64,000 nt of DNA from Hymenopus coronatus. Its lineage: Eukaryota > Arthropoda > Insecta > Mantodea > Hymenopodidae. The DNA lies in NCBI GenBank assembly GCA_030762935.1, contig CM060883.1:97786001-97850000 (forward strand), given 5' to 3'. The position numbers and the translations under genes were made by a program. The stretch's first letter is position 1, and each line of letters opens with the position of its first letter. Below, piece after piece: positions 14,148 to 28,400 of this stretch. The notes under the pieces were generated by a model, which saw nothing but the letters and a program-made list of their open reading frames with translations, made no database searches and was not told where the DNA came from.

Positions 14148-14623
14148 GTGACTGCCCTTGTTATTCCTTAGTAAGACACTTGACATATTTAAGTGGATAA
14201 TGTGACAGCCCTTGGAATTCGTTAGCTAGACACTTGACATATGAAACTGGATAATGTGGCAGCCCTTGAAATTCCTTAGGTAGACACTTGACATATTTAC
14301 CTGGATAATGTGACAGCCCTTTGAATTCTTTAGTCAGACACTTGACATATTTAACTGGATAATGTGACATATTTAACTGGATAATGTGACTGCCCTTGTT
14401 ATTCCTTAGTAAGACACTTGACATATTTAAGTGGATAATGTGACAGCCCTTGGAATTCGTTAGCTAGACACTTGACATATGAAACTGGATAATGTGGCAG
14501 CCCTTGAAATTCCTTTGGTAGACACTTGACATATTTACCTGGATAATGTGACAGCCCTTTGAATTCTTTAGTCAGACACTTGACATATTTAACTGGATAA
14601 TGTGACATATTTAACTGGATAAT
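14148..14623. repeat. 238-bp tandem duplication in unit 4
   Basis: Same event as in unit 2, here as two full 238-bp copies (14,148-14,385 and 14,386-14,623). The second copy has TCCTTTGGTAGAC where the first has TCCTTAGGTAGAC, a difference shared with the second copy in unit 2. This supports common descent of the two duplications. Confidence 0.9.
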
Positions 14624-16608
14624 GTGACAGCCCTTGGAATTCCTTAGTTACACACTTGACATATTTAAGTAGATAATGTGACAGCCCTTGGAAATCCTTA
14701 GTTAGATACTTGACATGTTTAACTAGATAATGTGACAGCCCTTGGAATTCCTTACATAGACACTTGCCATATTTAACTGGATAATGATTCAGTCCTTGGA
14801 ATTCCTTAGGTAGACACTTGCCATATTTAACTAGACAATGTGACAACCCTTGGAATTCCTTAGTTAGACACTTGACATATTTAATTGGACATTGTGACAG
14901 AACTTGGAATTCCTTAGTTAGACACTTGACATATTTAACTGGATAATGTGACAGCCCTTGGAATTCCTTAGTTAGACACTTGACATATTTAACTGGATAA
15001 TGTGACAGCCCTAGGAATTCCTTACTTAGACACTTGACATATTTAACTAGATAATGTGATGCCCTTAGACTTCCTTAGTAAGACACTTGACATATTTAAC
15101 TGGATAATGTGATAGCCCTTGGAATTCCTTAATAAGACACTTGACATATTTACCTGGATAATGTGACAGCTCTTGGAATTCCATAGTTAGACACTTGACA
15201 TATTTAACTAGATAATGTGACTGCCCTTGGAGTTCCTTAGTTAGACACTTGACATATTTAACTGGACAATGTGACATCCCTTGGAATTCCTTAGATAGAC
15301 ACTTGACATATTTACCTGGATAATGTGACAACCCTTGTAATTCCTTAGTTAGACACTTGACTTATTTAACTAGATAATGTGACAGCCCTTGGAATTCCTG
15401 AGTTTGACACTTGACATATTTAACTAGACAATGTGACAGCCCTTGGAATTCCTTAGTTAGACACTTGACATATTTACCTGGATAATGTGACAGCCCTTGG
15501 AATTCTTTAGTAAGACACTTGACATATTTAAATGGATAATGTGACAGCCCTTGGAATTCCTTAGTAAGACACTTGACATATGTAACTGGACTATGTGACA
15601 GCTCATGGAATTCCTTAGTTAGAGACTTACGTATTTAACTGGATAATGATACAGTCCTTGGAATTTCTTAGTTAGACACTTGACATATTTAACTAGATAA
15701 TGTGACAGCCCTTGGAATTCCTTAGCTAGACATTTGAAATATTTAACTATATAATGTGACTGCCCTTCGAATTCCTTAGTTAGTCACTTGACATATTTAT
15801 CTAGATAATGTGACAGCCCTTGGAATTGCTTAGTTAGACACTTGACATATTTAACTGGATAATGTGACAGCCCTTGGAATTCGTTAGCTAGACACTTGTC
15901 ATATTTAACTGGATAATGTGGCAGCCCTTGGAATTCCTTAATTGGACACTTGACATATTTAACTGGATGATGTGACTGCCCTTGGAATTCCTTAGTAAGA
16001 CACTTGACATATTTAACTGGATTATGTGACAGCCCATGGAATTCCTTAGTTATACACTTACATATTTAACTGGATAATGATACAGTCCATGGAATTCCTT
16101 AGTTAGACACTTGACATATTTAACTATATAATGTGACGGCCCTTGGAATTCGTTATTTAGACACTTGACATATTTAACTAGATAATGTGACAGCCCTTGG
16201 AATTCCTTAGTTAGACACTTGACATATTTAGCTGGACAATGTGACAGCCCTTGGAATTCCTTAGTTAGACTCTTGACATTAGTAACTGGATAATGTGACA
16301 GCCCTTGGAATTCATTTTTAACTGGATACTGTGGCAGCCGTTAGAATTCCTTAGTTGGACACTTGATATATTTAACTGGACTAGTTGACAACCCTTGGAA
16401 TTCATTGGTTTGACACTTGACATATTTAAATGGATAATGTGACAGCCCTTGGAATTCCTTAGTTAGACACTTGACATATTTAACTGGATAATGTGACAGC
16501 CCTTGGAATTCCGTAGTAAGACACTTGACATATTTAACTGGATTATGTGACAGCCCATGGAATTCCTTAGTTAGACACTTACATATTTAACTGGAATATG
16601 ATACAGTT

Positions 16609-19600
16609 CTTTGAATTTCTTAGTTTGACACTTGACATATTTAACTAGATAATGTGACATCCCTTGGAATTCCTTAGTTAGACACTTGACATATTTAACT
16701 GGATAATGTGACAGCCCTTGGAATTCCTTAGTTAGACACTTGGCATATTTAACTGGATAATGTGACAGCCCTTGGAATTCCTAAGTAAGACACTTGACAT
16801 ATTTAACTGGATAATTTGACAGCCCTTGGAATTCCTTAGTTAGACACATGACAAATTTAACTGGATAATGTGACAGCCCTTGGAATTCCTTAGTTAGATA
16901 CTTGACATATTTAACTGGACAATGTGACAGCCCTTGGAATTTCTTAGTTAGACACTTGTCATATTTAACTAGATAATGTGAAAGCCCTTAGAATTCATTA
17001 GTAAGACACTTGACATGTTTAACAAGATAATGTGACAGCCTTTGGAATTCCATAGTTAGACACTTGACATATTTAACTGGATAATGTGACAGCCTTTGGA
17101 ATTCCATAGTTAGACACTTCACATATTTAACTGGATAATGTGACAGCCCTTGGAAGTCCTTAGTTAGACACTTGACATATTTAACTGGACAATGTGACAG
17201 CCCTTGGAATTCCTTAGTTAGACACTTGACATATTTAACTGGATAATGTGACAGCCTTTGGAATTTCATAGTTAGACACTTCACATATTTCACTGGATAA
17301 TGTGACAGCCCTTGGAAGTCCTTAGTTAGACACTTGACATATTTAACTGGATAATGTGACAGCCCTTGGAATTCCTTAGTTAGACACTTGACATATTTAC
17401 CTGGATAATGTGACAGCCCTTGGAATTCTTTATTAAGACGCTTGACATATTTAACTTGATAATGTGACATTTAACTGGATAATGTGACAGCCCTTGGAAT
17501 TCCTCAGTAAGACACTTGACATATTTAACTGGATTATGTGACAGCCCATGGAATTCCTTAGTTAGACACTTAAATATTTAACTGGATAATGATTCAGTCC
17601 TTGGAATTTCTTAGTTAGACACTTGACATATTTAACTATATAATGTGACTGCCCTTGGAATTCCTTAGTTAGACACTTGACATATTTAACTGGATAATGT
17701 GACAGCCCTTGGAATTCGTTAGCTAGACACTTGACATATTTAACTGGATGATGTGGCAGCCCTTGAAATTCCTTAGTTAGACACTTGACATATTAAACTG
17801 GATAATGTGAAAGCCTTTGGAATTCCTTAATTAGGCACTTGACATATTTGACTGGATAATGTGACAGCTCTTGGAATTCCTTAGTTAGACACTTGACATA
17901 TTTAACTGGATAATGTGACTGCCCTTGTTATTCCTTAGTAAGACACTTGACATATTAAGTGGATAATGTGACAGCCCTTGGAATTCGTTAGCTAGACACT
18001 TGACATATGAAACTGGATAATGTGGCAGCCCTTGAAATTCCTTAGGTAGACACTTGACATATTTACCTGGATAATGTGACAGCCCTTTGAATTCTTTAGT
18101 CAGACACTTGACATATTTAACTGGATAATGTGACATATTTAACTGGATAATGTGACAGCCCTTGGAATTCCTTAGTTACACACTTGACATATTTAAGTAG
18201 ATAATGTGACAGCCCTTGGAAATCCTTAGTTAGATACTTGACATGTTTAACTAGATAATGTGACAGCCCTTGGAATTCCTTACATAGACACTTGCCATAT
18301 TTAACTGGATAATGATTCAGTCCTTGGAATTCCTTAGGTAGACACTTGCCATATTTAACTAGACAATGTGACAACCCTTGGAATTCCTTAGTTAGACACT
18401 TGACATATTTAATTGGACATTGTGACAGAACTTGGAATTCCTTAGTTAGACACTTGACATATTTAACTGGATAATGTGACAGCCCTTGGAATTCCTTAGT
18501 TAGACACTTGACATATTTAACTGGATAATGTGACAGCCCTAGGAATTCCTTACTTAGACACTTGACATATTTAACTAGATAATGTGATGCCCTTAGACTT
18601 CCTTAGTAAGACACTTGACATATTTAACTGGATAATGTGATAGCCCTTGGAATTCCTTAATAAGACACTTGACATATTTACCTGGATAATGTGACAGCTC
18701 TTGGAATTCCATAGTTAGACACTTGACATATTTAACTAGATAATGTGACTGCCCTTGGAGTTCCTTAGTTAGACACTTGACATATTTAACTGGACAATGT
18801 GACATCCCTTGGAATTCCTTAGATAGACACTTGACATATTTACCTGGATAATGTGACAACCCTTGTAATTCCTTAGTTAGACACTTGACTTATTTAACTA
18901 GATAATGTGACATCCCTTGGAATTCCTGAGTTTGACACTTGACATATTTAACTAGACAATGTGACAGCCCTTGGAATTCCTTAGTTAGACACTTGACATA
19001 TTTACCTGGATAATGTGACAGCCCTTGGAATTCTTTAGTAAGACACTTGACATATTTAAATGGATAATGTGACAGCCCTTGGAATTCATTAGCTAGACAC
19101 CTGACATATTTAACTGGACAATGTGACAGCCCTTGGAATTCCTTAGTAAGACACTTGACATATGTAACTGGACTATGTGACAGCTCATGGAATTCCTTAG
19201 TTAGAGACTTACGTATTTAACTGGATAATGATACAGTCCTTGGAATTTCTTAGTTAGACACTTGACATATTTAACTAGATAATGTGACAGCCCTCGGAAT
19301 TCCTTAGCTAGACATTTGAAATATTTAACTATATAATGTGACTGCCCTTCGAATTCCTTAGTTAGTCACTTGACATATTTATCTAGATAATGTGACAGCC
19401 CTTGGAATTGCTTAGTTAGACACTTGACATATTTAACTGGATAATGTGACAGCCCTTGGAATTCGTTAGCTAGACACTTGTCATATTTAACTGGATAATG
19501 TGGCAGCCCTTGGAATTCCTTAATTGGACACTTGACATATTTAACTGGATGATGTGACTGCCCTTGGAATTCCTTAGTAAGACACTTGACATATTTAACT

Positions 19601-20190
19601 GGATTATGTGACAGCCCATGGAATTCCTTAGTTATACACTTACATATTTAACTGGATAATGATACAGTCCATGGAATTCCTTAGTTAGACACTTGACATA
19701 TTTAACTATATAATGTGACGGCCCTTGGAATTCGTTATTTAGACACTTGACATATTTAACTAGATAATGTGACAGCCCTTGGAATTCCTTAGTTAGACAC
19801 TTGACATATTTAGCTGGACAATGTGACAGCCCTTGGAATTCCTTAGTTAGACTCTTGACATATTTAACTGGATAATGTGACAGCCCTTGGAATTCATTTT
19901 TAACTGGATACTGTGGCAGCCGTTAGAATTCCTTAGTTGGACACTTGATATATTTAACTGGACTAGTTGACAACCCTTGGAATTCATTGGTTTGACACTT
20001 GACATATTTAAATGGATAATGTGACAGCCCTTGGAATTCCTTAGTTAGACACTTGACATATTTAACTGGATAATGTGACAGCCCTTGGAATTCCGTAGTA
20101 AGACACTTGACATATTTAACTGGATTATGTGACAGCCCATGGAATTCCTTAGTTAGACACTTACATATTTAACTGGAATATGATACAGTT
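16609..20190. repeat. HOR unit 5, family alpha (3,582 bp)
   Basis: Alpha markers present: 20-bp partial duplication near 17449-17488 and CCCTCGG near 19292. It also has AACTTGATAATG at 17454 and CTTAAATATTT near 17570, shared with units 11 and 14 but not 1 and 3. A patch near 19,857-19,868 reads as consensus CATATTTAAC where the other units have CATTAGTAAC. Confidence 0.92.
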
Positions 20191-23100
20191 CTTTGAATTT
20201 CTTAGTTTGACACTTGACATATTTAACTAGATAATGTGACATCCCTTGGAATTCCTTAGTTAGACACTTGACATATTTAACTGGATAATGTGACAGCCCT
20301 TGGAATTCCTTAGTTAGACACTTGGCATATTTAACTGGATAATGTGACAGCCCTTGGAATTCCTAAGTAAGACACTTGACATATTTAACTGGATAATTTG
20401 ACAGCCCTTGGAATTCCTTAGTTAGACACATGACAAATTTAACTGGATAATGTGACAGCCCTTGGAATTCCTTAGTTAGATACTTGACATATTTAACTGG
20501 ACAATGTGACAGCCCTTGGAATTTCTTAGTTAGACACTTGTCATATTTAACTAGATAATGTGAAAGCCCTTAGAATTCATTAGTAAGACACTTGACATAT
20601 TTAACAAGATAATGTGGCAGCCTTTGGAATTCCATAGTTAGACACTTGACATATTTAACTGGATAATGTGACAGCCTTTGGAATTCCATAGTTAGACACT
20701 TCACATATTTAACTGGATAATGTGACAGCCCTTGGAAGTCCTTAGTTAGACACTTGACATATTTAACTGGATAATGTGACAGCCCTTGGAATTCCTTAGT
20801 TAGACACTTGACATATTTAACTGGATAATGTGACAGCCTTTGGAATTTCATAGTTAGACACTTCACATATTTCACTTTATAATGTGACAGCCCTTGGAAG
20901 TCCTTAGTTAGACACTTGACATATTTAACTGGATAATGTGACAGCCCTTGGAATTCCTTAGTTAGACACTTGACATATTTACCTGGATAATGTGACAGCC
21001 CTTGGAATTCTTTATTAAGACGCTTGACATATTTAACTGGATAATGTGACATATTTAACTGGATAATGTGACAGCCCATGGAATTCCTTAGTTAGACACT
21101 TACATATTTAACTGGATAATGATTCAGTCCTTGGAATTTCTTAGTTAGACACTTGACATATTTAACTATATAATGTGACTGCCCTTGGAATTCCTTAGTT
21201 AGACACTTGACATATTTAACTGGATAATGTGACAGCCCTTGGAATTTGTTAGCTAGACACTTGACATATTTAACTGGATGATGTGGCAGCCCTTGAAATT
21301 CCTTAGTTAGACACTTGACATATTAAACTGGATAATGTGAAAGCCTTTGGAATTCCTTAATTAGGCACTTGACATATTTGACTGGATAATGTGACAGCCC
21401 TTGGAATTCCTTAGTTAGACACTTGACATATTTAACTGGATAATGTGACTGCCCTTGTTATTCCTTAGTAAGACACTTGACATATTTAAGTGGATAATGT
21501 GACAGCCCTTGGAATTCGTTAGCTAGACACTTGACATATGAAACTGGATAATGTGGCAGCCCTTGAAATTCCTTAGGTAGACACTTGACATATTTACCTG
21601 GATAATGTGACAGCCCTTTGAATTCTTTAGTCAGACACTTGACATATTTAACTGGATAATGTGACATATTTAACTGGATAATGTGACAGCCCTTGGAATT
21701 CTTTAGTTACACACTTGACATATTTAAGTAGATAATGTGACAGCCCTTGGAAATCCTTAGTTAGATACTTGACATGTTTAACTAGATAATGTGACAGCCC
21801 TTGGAATTCCTTACATAGACACTTGCCATATTTAACTGGATAATGATTCAGTCCTTGGAATTCCTTAGGTAGACACTTGCCATATTTAACTAGACAATGT
21901 GACAACCCTTGGAATTCCTTAGTTAGACACTTGACATATTTAATTGGACATTGTGACAGAACTTGGAATTCCTTAGTTAGACACTTGACATATTTAACTA
22001 GATAATGTGACATCCCTTGGAATTCCTTAGTTAGACACTTGACATATTTAACTGGATAATGTGACAGCCCTTGGAATTCCTTAGTTAGACACTTGGCATA
22101 TTTAACTGGATAATGTGACAGCCCTTGGAATTCCTAAGTAAGACACTTGACATATTTAACTGGATAATTTGACAGCCCTTGGAATTCCTTAGTTAGACAC
22201 ATGACAAATTTAACTGGATAATGTGACAGCCCTTGGAATTCCTTAGTTAGATACTTGACATATTTAACTGGACAATGTGACAGCCCTTGGAATTTCTTAG
22301 TTAGACACTTGTCATATTTAACTAGATAATGTGAAAGCCCTTAGAATTCATTAGTAAGACACTTGACATATTTAACAAGATAATGTGGCAGCCTTTGGAA
22401 TTCCATAGTTAGACACTTGACATATTTAACTGGATAATGTGACAGCCTTTGGAATTCCATAGTTAGACACTTCACATATTTAACTGGATAATGTGACAGC
22501 CCTTGGAAGTCCTTAGTTAGACACTTGACATATTTAACTGGATAATGTGACAGCCCTTGGAATTCCTTAGTTAGACACTTGACATATTTAACTGGATAAT
22601 GTGACAGCCTTTGGAATTTCATAGTTAGACACTTCACATATTTCACTTTATAATGTGACAGCCCTTGGAAGTCCTTAGTTAGACACTTGACATACTTAAC
22701 TGGATAATGTGACAGCCCTTGGAATTCCTTAGTTAGACACTTGACATATTTACCTGGATAATGTGACAGCCCTTGGAATTCTTTATTAAGACGCTTGACA
22801 TATTTAACTGGATAATGTGACATATTTAACTGGATAATGTGACAGCCCTTGGAATTCCTCAGTAAGACACTTGACATATTTAACTGGATTATGTGACAGC
22901 CCATGGAATTCCTTAGTTAGACACTTACATATTTAACTGGATAATGATTCAGTCCTTGGAATTTCTTAGTTAGACACTTGACATATTTAACTATATAATG
23001 TGACTGCCCTTGGAATTCCTTAGTTAGACACTTGACATATTTAACTGGATAATGTGACAGCCCTTGGAATTTGTTAGCTAGACACTTGACATATTTAACT

Positions 23101-25492
23101 GGATGATGTGGCAGCCCTTGAAATTCCTTAGTTAGACACTTGACATATTAAACTGGATAATGTGAAAGCCTTTGGAATTCCTTAATTAGGCACTTGACAT
23201 ATTTGACTGGATAATGTGACAGCCCTTGGAATTCCTTAGTTAAACACTAGACATATTTAACTGGATAGTGTGACTGCCCTTGTTATTCCTTAGTAAGACA
23301 CTTGACATATTTAAGTGGATAAAGTGACAGCCCTTGGAATTCGTTAGCTAGACACTTGACATATGAAACTGGATAATGTGGCAGCCCTTGAAATTCCTTA
23401 GGTAGACACTTGACATATTTACCTGGATAATGTGACAGCCCTTTGAATTCTTTAGTCAGACACTTGACATATTTAACTGGATAATGTGACATATTTAACT
23501 GGATAATGTGACAGCCCTTGGAATTCCTTAGTTACACACTTGACATATTTAAGTAGATAATGTGACAGCCCTTGGAAATCCTTAGTTAGATACTTGACAT
23601 GTTTAACTAGATAATGTGACAGCCCTTGGAATTCCTTACATAGACACTTGCCATATTTAACTGGATAATGATTCAGTCCTTGGAATTCCTTAGGTAGACA
23701 CTTGCCATATTTAACTAGACAATGTGACAACCCTTGGAATTCCTTAGTTAGACACTTGACATATTTAATTGGACATTGTGACAGAACTTGGAATTCCTTA
23801 GTTAGACACTTGACATATTTAACTGGATAATGTGACAGCCCTTGGAATTCCTTAGTTAGACACTTGACATATTTAACTGGATAATGTGACAGCCCTAGGA
23901 ATTCCTTACTTAGACACTTGACATATTTAACTAGATAATGTGATGCCCTTAGACTTCCTTAGTAAGACACTTGACATATTTAACTGGATAATGTGATAGC
24001 CCTTGGAATTCCTTAATAAGACACTTGACATATTTACCTGGATAATGTGACAGCTCTTGGAATTCCATAGTTAGACACTTGACATATTTAACTAGATAAT
24101 GTGACTGCCCTTGGAGTTCCTTAGTTAGACACTTGACATATTTAACTGGACAATGTGACATCCCTTGGAATTCCTTAGATAGACACTTGACATATTTACC
24201 TGGATAATGTGACAACCCTTGTAATTCCTTAGTTAGACACTTGACTTATTTAACTAGATAATGTGACAGCCCTTGGAATTCCTGAGTTTGACACTTGACA
24301 TATTTAACTAGACAATGTGACAGCCCTTGGAATTCCTTAGTTAGACACTTGACATATTTACCTGGATAATGTGACAGCCCTTGGAATTCTTTAGTAAGAC
24401 ACTTGACATATTTAAATGGATAATGTGACAGCCCTTGGAATTCATTAGGTAGACACCTGACATATTTAACTGGACAATGTGACAGCCCTTGGAATTCCTT
24501 AGTAAGACACTTGACATATGTAACTGGACTATGTGACAGCTCATGGAATTCCTTAGTTAGAGACTTACGTATTTAACTGGATAATGATACAGTCCTTGGA
24601 ATTTCTTAGTTAGACACTTGACATATTTAACTAGATAATGTGACAGCCCTTGGAATTCCTTAGCTAGACATTTGAAATATTTAACTATATAATGTGACTG
24701 CCCTTCGAATTCCTTAGTTAGTCACTTGACATATTTATCTAGATAATGTGACAGCCCTTGGAATTGCTTAGTTAGACACTTGACATATTTAACTGGATAA
24801 TGTGACAGCCCTTGGAATTCGTTAGCTAGACACTTGACATATTTAACTGGATAATGTGGCAGCCCTTGGAATTCCTTAATTGGACACTTGACATATTTAA
24901 CTGGATGATGTGACTGCCCTTGGAATTCCTTAGTAAGACACTTGACATATTTAACTGGATTATGTGACAGCCCATGGAATTCCTTAGTTATACACTTACA
25001 TATTTAACTGGATAATGATACAGTCCATGGAATTCCTTAGTTAGACACTTGACATATTTAACTATATAATGTGACGACCCTTGGAATTCGTTATTTAGAC
25101 ACTTGACATATTTAACTAGATAATGTGACAGCCCTTGGAATTCCTTAGTTAGACACTTGACATATTTAGCTGGACAATGTGACAGCCCTTGGAATTCCTT
25201 AGTTAGACTCTTGACATTAGTAACTGGATAATGTGACAGCCCTTGGAATTCATTTTTAACTGGATACTGTGGCAGCCGTTAGAATTCCTTAGTTAGACAC
25301 TTGATATATTTAACTGGACTAGTTGACAACCCTTGGAATTCATTGGTTTGACACTTGACATTTTTAAATGGATAATGTGACAGCCCTTGGAATTCCTTAG
25401 TTAGACACTTGACATATTTAACTGGATAATGTGACAGCCCATGGAATTCCTTAGTTAGACACTTACATATTTAACTGGAATATGATACAGTT
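20191..25492. repeat. HOR unit 6, family beta, expanded (5,302 bp)
   Basis: Beta marker CTTTATAATG occurs twice (near 20875 and 22646) because the first third of the unit is tandemly duplicated. The last monomer before the landmark (CCGTAGTAAG type) is missing at about 25,440. The length closes as 3,585 + 1,771 - 54 = 5,302. A private monomer with TAAACACTAGACAT near 23,243 marks this unit and its copies, units 12 and 15. Confidence 0.92.
20228..23823. repeat. 1,771/1,825-bp internal duplication in unit 6
   Basis: The first third of the beta unit is doubled. The offset is 1,771 bp at the left and 1,825 bp after about 21,065, because the first copy lacks one monomer (CCTCAGTAAG type). The junction monomer near 21,990-22,012 has AACTAGATAATGTGACATCC where the non-duplicated path has AACTGGATAATGTGACAGCC. 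Boundaries are approximate within one monomer. Confidence 0.87.
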
Positions 25493-28400
25493 CTTTGAAT
25501 TTCTTAGTTAGACACTTGACATATTTAACTAGATAATGTGACATCCCTTGGAATTCCTTAGTTAGACACTTGACATATTTAACTGGATAATGTGACAGCC
25601 CTTGGAATTCCTTAGTTAGACACTTGGCATATTTAACTGGATAATGTGACAGCCCTTGGAATTCCTAAGTAAGACACTTGACATATTTAACTGGATAATG
25701 TGACAGCCCTTGGAATTCCTTAGTTAGACACATGACAAATTTAACTGGATAATGTGACAGCCCTTGGAATTCCTTAGTTAGATACTTGACATATTTAACT
25801 GGACAATGTGACAGCCCTTGGAATTTCTTAGTTAGACACTTGTCATATTTAACTAGATAATGTGAAAGCCCTTAGAATTCATTAGTAAGACACTTGACAT
25901 ATTTAACAAGATAATGTGACAGCCTTTGGAATTCCATAGTTAGACACTTGACATATTTAACTGGATAATGTGACAGCCTTTGGAATTCCATACTTAGACA
26001 CTTCACATATTTAACTGGATAATGTGACAGCCCTTGGAAGTCCTTAGTTAGACACTTGACATATTTAACTGGATAATGTGACAGCCCTTGGAATTCCTTA
26101 GTTAGACACTTGACATATTTAACTGGATAATGTGACAGCCTTTGGAATTTCATAGTTAGACACTTCACATATTTCACTGGATAATGTGACAGCCCTTGGA
26201 AGTCCTTAGTTAGACACTTGACATATTTAACTGGATAATGTGACAGCCCTTGGAATTCCTTAGTTAGACACTTGACATATTTACCTGGATAATGTGACAG
26301 CCCTTGGAATTCTTTATTAAGACGCTTGACATATTTAACTGGATAATGTGACATATTTAACTGGATAATGTGACAGCCCTTGGAATTCCTCAGTAAGACA
26401 CTTGACATATTTAACTGGATTATGTGACAGCCCATGGAATTCCTTAGTTAGACACTTACATATTTAACTGGATAATGATTCAGTCCTTGGAATTTCTTAG
26501 TTAGACACTTGACATATTTAACTATATAATGTGACTGCCCTTGGAATTCCTTAGTTAGACACTTGACATATTTAACTGGATAATGTGACAGCCCTTGAAA
26601 TTTGTTAGCTAGACACTTGACATATTTAACTGGATGATGTGGCAGCCCTTGAAATTCCTTAGTTAGACACTTGACATATTAAACTGGATAATGTGAAAGC
26701 CTTTGGAATTCCTTAATTAGGCACTTGACATATTTGACTGGATAATGTGACAGCCCTTGGAATTCCTTAGTTAGACACTTGACATATTTAACTGGATAAT
26801 GTGACTGCCCTTGTTATTCCTTAGTAAGACACTTGACATATTTAAGTGGATAATGTGACAGCCCTTGGAATTCGTTAGCTAGACACTTGACATATGAAAC
26901 TGGATAATGTGGCAGCCCTTGAAATTCCTTAGGTAGACACTTGACATATTTACCTGGATAATGTGACAGCCCTTTGAATTCTTTAGTCAGACACTTGACA
27001 TATTTAACTGGATAATGTGACATATTTAACTGAATAATGTGACAGCCCTTGGAATTCCTTAGTTACACACTTGACATATTTAAGTAGATAATGTGACAGC
27101 CCTTGGAAATCCTTAGTTAGATACTTGACATGTTTAACTAGATAATGTGACAGCCCTTGGAATTCCTTACATAGACACTTGCCATATTTAACTGGATAAT
27201 GATTCAGTCCTTGGAATTCCTTAGGTAGACACTTGCCATATTTAACTAGACAATGTGACAACCCTTGGAATTCCTTAGTTAGACACTTGACATATTTAAT
27301 TGGACATTGTGACAGAACTTGGAATTCCTTAGTTAGACACTTGACATATTTAACTGGATAATGTGACAGCCCTTGGAATTCCTTAGTTAGACACTTGACA
27401 TTTTTAACTGGATAATGTGACAGCCCTAGGAATTCCTTACTTAGACACTTGACATATTTAACTAGATAATGTGATGCCCTTAGACTTCCTTAGTAAGACA
27501 CTTGACATATTTAACTGGATAATGTGATAGCCCTTGGAATTCCTTAATAAGACACTTGACATATTTACCTGGATAATGTGACAGCTCTTGGAATTCCATA
27601 GTTAGACACTTGACATATTTAACTAGATAATGTGACTGCCCTTGAAGTTCCTTAGTTAGACACTTGACATATTTAACTGGACAATGTGACATCCCTTGGA
27701 ATTCCTTAGATAGACACTTGACATATTTACCTGGATAATGTGACAACCCTTGTAATTCCTTAGTTAGACACTTGACTTATTTAACTAGATAATGTGACAG
27801 CCCTTGGAATTCCTGAGTTTGACACTTGACATATTTAACTAGACAATGTGACAGCCCTTGGAATTCCTTAGTTAGACACTTGACATATTTACCTGGATAA
27901 TGTGACAGCCCTTGGAATTCTTTAGTAAGACACTTGACATATTTAAATGGATAATGTGACAGCCCTTGGAATTCATTAGGTAGACACCTGACATATTTAA
28001 CTGGACAATGTGACAGCCCTTGGAATTCCTTAGTAAGACACTTGACATATGTAACTGGACTATGTGACAGCTCATGGAATTCCTTAGTTAGAGACTTACG
28101 TATTTAACTGGATAATGATACAGTCCTTGGAATTTCTTAGTTAGACACTTGACATATTTAACTAGATAATGTGACAGCCCTTGGAATTCCTTAGCTAGAC
28201 ATTTGAAATATTTAACTATATAATGTGACTGCCCTTCGAATTCCTTAGTTAGTCACTTGACATATTTATCTAGATAATGTGACAGCCCTTGGAATTGCTT
28301 AGTTAGACACTTGACATATTTAACTGGATAATGTGACAGCCCTTGGAATTCGTTAGCTAGACACTTGACATATTTAACTGGATAATGTGGCAGCCCTTGG

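Larger units (their letters stand above)
1..16608. repeat. Two alpha-beta dimers (offset 7,345, then 7,291)
   Basis: Units 1 and 2 (1-7345) are followed by units 3 and 4 (7346-16608), which repeat the same alpha-then-beta order. Offset is 7,345 until the monomer lost in unit 3, then 7,291. Both beta members share the 238-bp internal duplication, which is absent from the other beta units. That favours duplication of a two-unit dimer over independent duplication of single HORs. Confidence 0.85.
10874..16608. repeat. HOR unit 4, family beta, expanded (5,735 bp)
   Basis: Beta marker CTTTATAATG is near 11568. The unit is enlarged by nested duplications: the head of the unit re-enters at about 12,740 and again at about 13,496, a 756-bp block is doubled (12,421-13,176 and 13,177-13,932), and a 238-bp block is doubled (14,148-14,385 and 14,386-14,623). 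The monomer with ATTAGCTAGACACCTGAC, expected near 15,555, is missing. The 238-bp duplication is shared with unit 2, which suggests the alpha-beta pair was copied as a dimer. Confidence 0.9.
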
